DNA from: Anaerobacillus alkalidiazotrophicus
GTDB lineage: Bacteria; Bacillota; Bacilli; Bacillales_H; Anaerobacillaceae
Reading direction: 5' to 3'
NCBI RefSeq assembly: GCF_001866055.1
Contig: NZ_MLQS01000024.1
Location: forward strand, 34,532 to 98,531
DNA: 64,000 nucleotides
Shown: in pieces, positions 59,372-64,000 of the stretch
Layout of the letters: each line of letters opens with the position of its first letter
How positions within the stretch are numbered: the stretch's first letter is position 1
Position numbers and translations under genes: made by a program
Notes under the pieces: generated by a model
What the model was told of the DNA's origin: nothing
Database searches by the model: none
The model's input: only the letters and a program-made list of their open reading frames with translations

Positions 59372-59572
59372 TTATCTTGACCTTTTTAAACGATCGATTT
59401 CTTCTAACAGTTGTTCATTTTGTTTCATTAATTTGTTCATATTTTGATGTAGTTCTTCTGTTTTGTTTTGTTGTCCACCATCTTTACTTTGATTCCCTTT
59501 TAATATCATGAAAAATAATCCAGCCATCATTAATGGACAAATTAAGAGCGCTAAAAATGATAAGTTTTCCAT
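59372..59572 (-). CDS. Small membrane protein with coiled-coil tail, first in the row
   Basis: 66 residues. One transmembrane helix (LLICPLMMAGLFFMILKGNQ) and a coiled coil (LHQNMNKLMKQNEQLLEEID, RLKRSR). GAAGGGATG before the ATG. First gene of the four-gene unit, with regulon promoter j upstream. No family recognised. The three share size, topology and gene order, so they are likely diverged duplicates or subunits of one complex. Confidence 0.75.
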   Translation of the reverse strand: MENLSFLALLICPLMMAGLFFMILKGNQSKDGGQQNKTEELHQNMNKLMKQNEQLLEEIDRLKRSR

Positions 59573-59644
59573 TAAACATCATCCCTTCAAATTTGTTTAT
59601 TAAGCGAAAAATTGTTGATCAATAGAATGTTTGAGATTACGTTC

Positions 59645-59680
59645 ATTGTAAATAGAAATTGTTATGAAAGTATGGAAAAA
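59645..59680 (-). promoter_or_regulatory. Regulon promoter, site j (for 59572-58272)
   Basis: Minus strand: TTTTTCCATAC (59670-59680), TTTCATAACAA (59659-59669), 8 bp (TTTCTATT), TACAAT (59645-59650). Repeats diverged but the geometry is exact. Confidence 0.65.
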
Positions 59681-59800
59681 GGGTGAACATTTAATGTGCT
59701 AGTTCAGATGTAGATCTCCATGGTGGTGACTATACCAAAACTGCAAGAAATATAAATCAATACTGTTCTTTTCAATTATGTATATACTATACTTGTTACG

Positions 59801-59839
59801 AAAAAATCCTAAAGGCAACAAACCTTTAGGATTTTTTGT
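59801..59839 (-). terminator. Terminator of the ferredoxin/cytochrome b operon
   Basis: AAAAAATCCTAAAGG and CCTTTAGGATTTTTT form a perfect 15-bp stem with a 7-bp loop, just beyond the stop at 59846. Confidence 0.95.
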
Positions 59840-59845
59840 AAACTA

Positions 59846-60520
59846 TTAATCTTTTTTATGTTTCCTCAGTTTTTCATACCAAATTGAATGTCGATCTTTC
59901 ACATATTCCTTGTCAACATAACCTGTAAACATTCCAGGTAGCATTTTTCGGTTAGCCTTGACGACAAAAGCCCCTAAATGCATGATAATCCCAAAGATAA
60001 TCATGACGGTAGCAAGATTATGAAGTTGCGCTCCCCATAATAGAAATGCATTACTCGCTTGAACACCTTGGATATTTTTTATCACTTTAAAAATACCCGT
60101 AATAATGACTAACCCTATCGAAAAAGCAAAATATGCATACGCAAGTCTTTGTTCTGGTAAATATTTATCACTTGGCGGCTCATGTTTTCGTAAAATCATT
60201 GCTTTTATGATTTCGTACGATCCCTTTCCATCACCTTTTTTCGGGACAATATCATATTCTTTTCTCATTACGTGGTAAACGAGGTGATAAAAGACGATAA
60301 AAATGAGAACAGCTGCAAAGAAGTAATGTACGTAAAGAGTGAGGTCATACCTCGTTAACCAACCAGTACCGAATGGTTGAACAATTAAATATCTTCCATA
60401 AAGAGGCATTTGTCCAAAGCCCGTAATGATTAACATCGTAATGGAAATAGCGGTAATCCAATGGACAAGACGGTTAGAAAGAGGTTGCCTAAGAATTTTG
60501 TCCTTCTTATTCTGTTTCAT
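59846..60520 (-). CDS. Cytochrome b561/FdnI-like membrane subunit
   Basis: A 224-residue protein with four helices, like the gamma subunit of formate dehydrogenases and other quinone-linked cytochromes b. Heme ligand His are in SNRLVHWITAISITMLIITG, YVHYFFAAVLIFIVFYHLVY and QLHNLATVMIIFGIIMHLGA. It takes or gives electrons at the quinone pool in the membrane. Two ATGs at 60526 and 60520; the second has proper spacing from GGAGG. It overlaps the ferredoxin gene end by 14 bp. No catalytic subunit follows; the operon ends at the terminator at 59801-59839. Confidence 0.9.
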   Translation of the reverse strand: MKQNKKDKILRQPLSNRLVHWITAISITMLIITGFGQMPLYGRYLIVQPFGTGWLTRYDLTLYVHYFFAAVLIFIVFYHLVYHVMRKEYDIVPKKGDGKGSYEIIKAMILRKHEPPSDKYLPEQRLAYAYFAFSIGLVIITGIFKVIKNIQGVQASNAFLLWGAQLHNLATVMIIFGIIMHLGAFVVKANRKMLPGMFTGYVDKEYVKDRHSIWYEKLRKHKKD

Positions 60521-61559
60521 GTTCATTTCCTCCTTGATCCTTTTTCCCTTTTAACGTTTTGTAGGCGGCGATCCCTGCCGTTGCTGCCCCAGCGATTGGT
60601 GCTACCAATGTCGCAAGCATCAAACCTTTTGTCGTATCAAGCATATTGCCTACTTTCGGTTCCATATTCGGTCTTCCGTCCGGGCGCTTATCTTGGCTTT
60701 GCGATTCGGATTTACTTTTTACAATGGCGTCATTAATTTTATCAAAAGGAAGTTTTGAGATGTAAAATGTTAATGTTCCACCATTTTCTTCATCACCATA
60801 CACATACCCATTAATTTCAGCTGCTTTTTCATGGGCAAGCTTTCTCATCTGTTCAACTGGGCCAAATTCAATTGCACCTGTTGGACATGCAGTTTGACAC
60901 GCTGGACTTTCACCTTTTACCAGTAAATCACTACACATATCGCATTTATACATGACACCACCACCTGCTAAGTCTGGCGCAAGGTGCATATAAACGCCTA
61001 CACCTGCTTGACGTTGTGGAATATCCCATGGACATACGGTACGACACTTCGCTCCACCCATACAGAAAAACTCATCAATTTTCACTGCGCCTTGTTCCGT
61101 TTTACTGATTACTCCAAATGGACATAGCTTTTGACAAGGCGCATCAATACAGTGCATACAACGACGTGGTAATGAAACGGTTTCTGTCACTCCATCATGA
61201 CTAACTTCAACTTGGTCAACAAATGTCCAGTTGTAAGGAGTAAGTCGGTCGGTACGATCTTGTTCTTTAGAATAATCTTCATGTCTTTTTTGTGGCCAAT
61301 AATCTTTAATAGGACCTTCTGGCTGTGGAAAGCGCTCTTCGTTCTTTGTTTTACAGGCTGATACACATAACGGGGTATCATAGTTTTTACACCCATCACA
61401 TTTTGTTAAGTCAATAATAGAACCAATGTAACCTTTATTATCCTCCTCTACAGCTGCAAAAACAGAGTTACTTGTCGCTGCAACGACACTAGCGGTTACC
61501 GTTGCTTGAGCCGACCTTTTTAAAAAAGTTCGCCGACTAATTTGATTTTCTTCTTTCAT
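60507..61559 (-). CDS. Tat-exported, membrane-anchored 4Fe-4S ferredoxin (HybA/FdnH-like)
   Basis: A 350-residue electron-transfer protein. Tat signal QISRRTFLKRSAQATV (RRTFLK) near the N-terminus. Four cluster-binding Cys groups: KCDGCKNYDTPLCVSACK, RRCMHCIDAPCQKLCPFG, CMGGAKCRTVCPWD and KCDMCSDLLV with ACQTACPTGAIEFG. A C-terminal helix (LMLATLVAPIAGAATAGIAA) anchors it. ATG at 61559 follows GAGGGGG. It pairs with the cytochrome b downstream. In HybA or formate dehydrogenase complexes this subunit passes electrons between a catalytic subunit and quinone; that catalytic subunit is not adjacent. Promoter at 61619-61647 has a CsoR/CstR-type operator. Confidence 0.92.
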   Translation of the reverse strand: MKEENQISRRTFLKRSAQATVTASVVAATSNSVFAAVEEDNKGYIGSIIDLTKCDGCKNYDTPLCVSACKTKNEERFPQPEGPIKDYWPQKRHEDYSKEQDRTDRLTPYNWTFVDQVEVSHDGVTETVSLPRRCMHCIDAPCQKLCPFGVISKTEQGAVKIDEFFCMGGAKCRTVCPWDIPQRQAGVGVYMHLAPDLAGGGVMYKCDMCSDLLVKGESPACQTACPTGAIEFGPVEQMRKLAHEKAAEINGYVYGDEENGGTLTFYISKLPFDKINDAIVKSKSESQSQDKRPDGRPNMEPKVGNMLDTTKGLMLATLVAPIAGAATAGIAAYKTLKGKKDQGGNEHETE

Positions 61560-61618
61560 AAATGAGTTCCCCCTCATATCATTTTGTACCCTTACAGGTA
61601 TAAGTAACTTTACTTCGT

Positions 61619-61647
61619 ATTATACTAGAGGGGGTATGTACATACAA
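61619..61647 (-). promoter_or_regulatory. Promoter with CsoR/CstR-type operator (for 61559)
   Basis: Minus strand TTGTAT (61642-61647), 17 bp, TATAAT (61619-61624). The spacer and -10 contain ATACCCCCTCTAGTAT, very close to the element in the divergent promoter at 61826-61856. Confidence 0.75.
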
Positions 61648-61825
61648 TATAAATTTTATATATTAAATGAATTACTCTAATTCGCGCATATTTGATTCAG
61701 AATTAAGCACAAACATATGAGAATCGAGCATCACTTCTTTTTTACACATAAAGTGGGTTTCTTCATGTTTATATAGAAAGTAAAGCGACTGATTCTAGGC
61801 TATAATACAAATTTTAAAAACTATG

Positions 61826-61876
61826 TTGACAAAAATCAATATACCCCTTATAGTATAAATATACCCCGCGGGGTAC
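61826..61876 (+). promoter_or_regulatory. Promoter with two CsoR/CstR-type operators (for 61913)
   Basis: TTGACA (61826-61831), 17 bp, TATAGT (61849-61854). Operator 1: ATACCCCTTATAGTAT (61841-61856). Operator 2: ATACCCCGCGGGGTAC (61861-61876), whose TACCCCGCGGGGTA core is a perfect palindrome. CsoR-family repressors (copper, persulphide) bind such sites. No csoR/cstR gene is in the window. Confidence 0.78.
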
Positions 61877-61912
61877 CGACTAAAACGAACAGAAAGGAGC
61901 GAAACCAACCGT

Positions 61913-62884
61913 ATGAAAACTTTCTATCATTTACCGCAAAAATATTTACTAATTAGTGTTCCATTAACCTTACTACTAGGGTTTATCGTTGGTACACTTG
62001 TTGATACTAGCTTTTTAAGAGAAACGATTTTAATTGCAACTATTATTATGATTTATGCAACATTGGTTGGCTTTAAATTAAAAGAATTAACCTCTCTTAA
62101 AGGCTCCAAAATTATTGGTTATTCTGTATTCATTAATTTTCTGGTCATTCCTATTATTGCTTATTTACTAGGTACTGTTTTCTTATCAGAGTACCCAATT
62201 ATGTTTGCTGGTCTTGCACTAGCTGCTCTTTTACCAACAAGCGGGATGACAATTTCCTGGACCGCTCTTCAAAAAGGAAATGTTCCTGCTTCGATTAAAT
62301 TAACTGTTTTCGGACTAATTATTGGATCAATCCTAACTCCGTGGTATTTATTAGCGATGATTGGTCAGTATGTAGACATTGATATTTTATTAACATTGCG
62401 TACGATTGCTCTCGTTGTCTTTTTACCTATGTTTTTAGGCCAGGTCACATTTAAATGGCTTCTAAAAAAATATACTTGGGAACAATTCCAAAAGAAAATC
62501 AAACCTAATTTTTCACCTTTAAGCATTTGGGCGATGTTATATGTTGTCTTTGTGAGTATTAGCTCACAAGCTTCGATGATCGTCTCAAACTTACAACTAA
62601 TTGCCATTGCAATTGTCGTCTTACTCATTTTTTACACATTGAATTACATTATTAGTACAACAATTGCTGTAAAATTCTTAAACCGCGCTGATGGAATTGC
62701 TTTAGTCAACGGTACAGTCCTTCGTAACCTTTCAATTGCTATCGGTTTAGCTGCAACAGCTTTTGGTGCTGAAGCTGCACTAATTGTTACAATTGCCTTT
62801 GTTATTCAACAACAAAGTATTGCCTACTACGGCAAATTTGCAAATAAGTATTGGTTTAAAGAAACACAAAAAAATAAAAATTAA
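61913..62884 (+). CDS. Bile acid:sodium symporter/ACR3-superfamily permease
   Basis: A 323-residue membrane protein with about ten helices. Central LALAALLPTSGMTISWTALQ (the PTSG segment) and GTVLRNLSIAIGLAATAFGA match the BASS/ArsB-ACR3-like superfamily. It differs from arsenite ACR3 in lacking the conserved Cys near the fourth helix. Substrate unknown; anion or sulphur-compound export is possible. AAAGGAG lies before the ATG at larger spacing (13 bp). It is cotranscribed with osmC-like 62909-63349 (24-bp gap). Confidence 0.85.
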   Translation: MKTFYHLPQKYLLISVPLTLLLGFIVGTLVDTSFLRETILIATIIMIYATLVGFKLKELTSLKGSKIIGYSVFINFLVIPIIAYLLGTVFLSEYPIMFAGLALAALLPTSGMTISWTALQKGNVPASIKLTVFGLIIGSILTPWYLLAMIGQYVDIDILLTLRTIALVVFLPMFLGQVTFKWLLKKYTWEQFQKKIKPNFSPLSIWAMLYVVFVSISSQASMIVSNLQLIAIAIVVLLIFYTLNYIISTTIAVKFLNRADGIALVNGTVLRNLSIAIGLAATAFGAEAALIVTIAFVIQQQSIAYYGKFANKYWFKETQKNKN

Positions 62885-62908
62885 CGATCTAAAGGAGAGG
62901 AACTTAAA

Positions 62909-63349
62909 ATGGAAAACAAAATGAAATTAATGGTGAATGCAAAAACAGAAGGAATTACAGTAACAGCAAGAGCTGGGAAACATGAGTTTATCATAGATGA
63001 AGGGAAGCACATGGGTGGGCAAGATTTAGGTCCCAATCCACTGCAAGCAGTATTAGGTGCACTTGCAGCTTGTGAAAATGTGACAGCTCGTTTTGTCGCT
63101 CGTGAGATGAATTTTGACTTACAAGATCTTTCGTTTAAAATCAAAGGACAATTTGACCCGAGAGGATTTATGGGGGATCCAACCGTTCGTCCATATTTTG
63201 AAACAATTTCAGTAGAAGCAACGATTGCAACAAGTGAATCAGAAGATAGAGTGAAAGAACTACAAGAAAAAGTAGAAGCTCGTTGTCCTGTATACACAAT
63301 GCTGAAAGCTGCAGGTGTTGAATTAACAGATGAGTGGGTAAAAGCTTAA
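62909..63349 (+). CDS. OsmC-family protein
   Basis: A 146-residue protein of the OsmC/Ohr fold. GGQDLGPNPLQAVLGALAAC carries the first catalytic Cys with E (ACENVTARF) and KVEARCPVYTMLKAAGVEL the second, the two thiols that reduce hydroperoxides or persulphides. AAAGGAGAGG precedes the ATG. With the CsoR/CstR-type operators upstream it could be part of a sulphur- or peroxide-stress pair with the permease; this is an inference. Confidence 0.92.
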   Translation: MENKMKLMVNAKTEGITVTARAGKHEFIIDEGKHMGGQDLGPNPLQAVLGALAACENVTARFVAREMNFDLQDLSFKIKGQFDPRGFMGDPTVRPYFETISVEATIATSESEDRVKELQEKVEARCPVYTMLKAAGVELTDEWVKA

Positions 63350-63359
63350 CTAGTATAGA

Positions 63360-63409
63360 GAAAACTAAGCCGAAAGTAACGATACCAGTTGCTTTTGGCT
63401 TAGTTTTTT
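63360..63409 (+). terminator. Terminator of the permease-osmC operon
   Basis: AAAACTAAGCCGAAAG and CTTTTGGCTTAGTTTT pair around TAACGATACCAGTTG; T run follows. Confidence 0.92.
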
Positions 63410-63414
63410 ATAAT

Positions 63415-63537
63415 TTAAACGACTACCCGCTAAAGCAGGTGGATTTGGACATAAAATGTCGACGACTAAAGTCGTTTCTTAAGACTGAAGTCCTCTCAAA
63501 GTCCTACATGCTTAAGCAAACTAAAATTTGACTAAAC
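63415..63537 (-). repeat. Right-end region of an IS200/IS605-type element
   Basis: Contains short GC-rich hairpins typical of these elements: ACCCGCTAAAGCAGGT-like and CGACGACTAAAGTCGT, and GACTGAAGTC. It sits next to tnpA. Such hairpins are the single-stranded recognition sites of TnpA. Confidence 0.65.
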
Positions 63538-63969
63538 TCATTCTTCAATCCTAAATATGTCGTTCTTTTCTTCATTAAACTGGTTTGCAATATAATTTCT
63601 AATTGTTTCTTCATCCACATTTCCTACTGTGGCACAAAAATAACCTCTTGCCCATAAATGTTGTCCCCAATATTTCTTTTTCAGTTCACGAAATTGATCC
63701 TGGAGTAGCCTAGAGGATCTTCCTTTTAGGTACTGCATGATTTTACTTGGAGCAAGACTTGGTGGACATGATAACAATAAGTGGATGTGATCTTTTCCAA
63801 CACTTCCTTGTAAAATGGTGATGCCTCTCGCTTCGCATCCTTGCCTGATTAGCTCTCGTGTTCTTATGGCAATCGGACCATATAATACTTTATATCTGTA
63901 TTTTGTTACCCAGATTACATGATATTTGATATCATAAACTGCATGACTATTCTTTTTATAGCCGTCCAT
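63538..63969 (-). CDS. tnpA: IS200/IS605-family transposase TnpA (Y1 HUH)
   Basis: A 143-residue single-strand transposase. HUH motif: GKDHIHLLLSCPP. Catalytic Tyr probably in ETIRNYIANQF near the C-terminus. GYFCATVGNVD and the YHVIWVTKYRYKVL start are typical. The start is ATG 63969 with GAGGTG upstream; a GTG at 63978 is the alternative. No tnpB follows on the left; more of the element may lie beyond 64000. Looks intact. Confidence 0.94.
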   Translation of the reverse strand: MDGYKKNSHAVYDIKYHVIWVTKYRYKVLYGPIAIRTRELIRQGCEARGITILQGSVGKDHIHLLLSCPPSLAPSKIMQYLKGRSSRLLQDQFRELKKKYWGQHLWARGYFCATVGNVDEETIRNYIANQFNEEKNDIFRIEE

Positions 63970-63998
63970 ACTTTTCACCTCACAACTTAAGTATGGAC
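63964..63998 (-). promoter_or_regulatory. Start-codon hairpin repressing tnpA translation
   Basis: GTCCATACTT (63989-63998 on the mRNA strand) pairs with AAGTATGGAC (63964-63973), 15-base loop. The stem includes the tnpA start codon, and the Shine-Dalgarno lies in the loop. Salmonella IS200 uses such a hairpin to silence its transposase. Confidence 0.7.
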
Positions 63999-64000
63999 AT

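Noticed and set aside
41099..61577. Nitrous oxide reductase (nos) cluster, suggested by the NosR/NapH-like protein and propellers
   Set aside because: No NosZ, NosD/F/Y or NosL-like gene is visible; only the polyferredoxin recalls nos.
63415..63537. Small RNA gene next to tnpA
   Set aside because: The hairpins fit the single-stranded end recognition sites of IS200/IS605 elements, a simpler explanation.

Overview
The window looks like the chromosome of a low-GC, endospore-forming member of the Bacillaceae. The evidence is the gene order sufC/sufD - yurZ - metQ/I/N - yusD - yusG - gcvH - yusI, which matches the yur-yus block of Bacillus subtilis from memory of that map, together with CotF-like spore coat proteins, a qoxABCD menaquinol oxidase, an S-box (SAM-I) riboswitch and strong Shine-Dalgarno sequences throughout. 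No rRNA, tRNA or CRISPR array was seen.

Layout. 1-11 kb is conserved core: Fe-S cluster assembly (sufD partial, sufC), methionine import under a SAM riboswitch, glycine cleavage H protein, small yus genes and two coat proteins. 11-14.6 kb is looser: an isoprenylcysteine-methyltransferase-like membrane enzyme, a nested tandem repeat (101-bp units built from five ~20-bp subunits) and a radical SAM/SPASM protein. 14.6-27.2 kb holds aa3 quinol oxidase, a MurE-like ligase without the usual amino-acid recognition motif, a two-component system, a YibE/F membrane protein and CopA. 27-41 kb is a plastic region with a GntR-ABC transporter operon, an ECF sigma/anti-sigma pair, small secreted proteins, a frameshifted IS1182-type transposase, a TnpB remnant and several gene fragments.

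41-61.6 kb is the most unusual part. Almost every gene encodes an envelope protein: two YVTN beta-propellers, a cell-wall-binding-repeat lipoprotein, a BNR/sialidase-like lipoprotein, a DsbD_2/TauE-like transporter, two His-rich proteins sharing a nearly identical C-terminal segment, a Met-rich secreted peptide, Cys-rich small membrane proteins, a NosR/NapH-type 4Fe-4S membrane protein, an Lgt paralogue, a Spx paralogue, a TVP38-like protein and a HybA-like ferredoxin plus cytochrome b pair. In its midst is an OmpR-type two-component system whose sensor has a Met/His-rich extracytoplasmic segment. At least nine promoters here share one architecture: two or three 11-bp direct repeats (about WTTCTTNATAN), exactly 8 bp, then a -10-like hexamer. 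I infer a single regulon, probably a metal (copper-like) and/or redox envelope response, whose composition I do not recognise as a described system. 61.6-63.4 kb has divergent promoters with CsoR/CstR-type operators, driving the ferredoxin/cytochrome b genes one way and a permease plus OsmC protein the other. The window ends in an IS200/IS605-type tnpA.

Three families of short structured intergenic repeats recur: family I (up to ~216 bp, three hairpins, 8 copies), family II (~130 bp, 3 copies) and family III (140-340 bp, with a constant right end, 4 copies plus a fragment). They sit between genes and operators, and one lies between the SAM riboswitch and metN. Starts given here were often moved to internal codons where a Shine-Dalgarno sequence decides.
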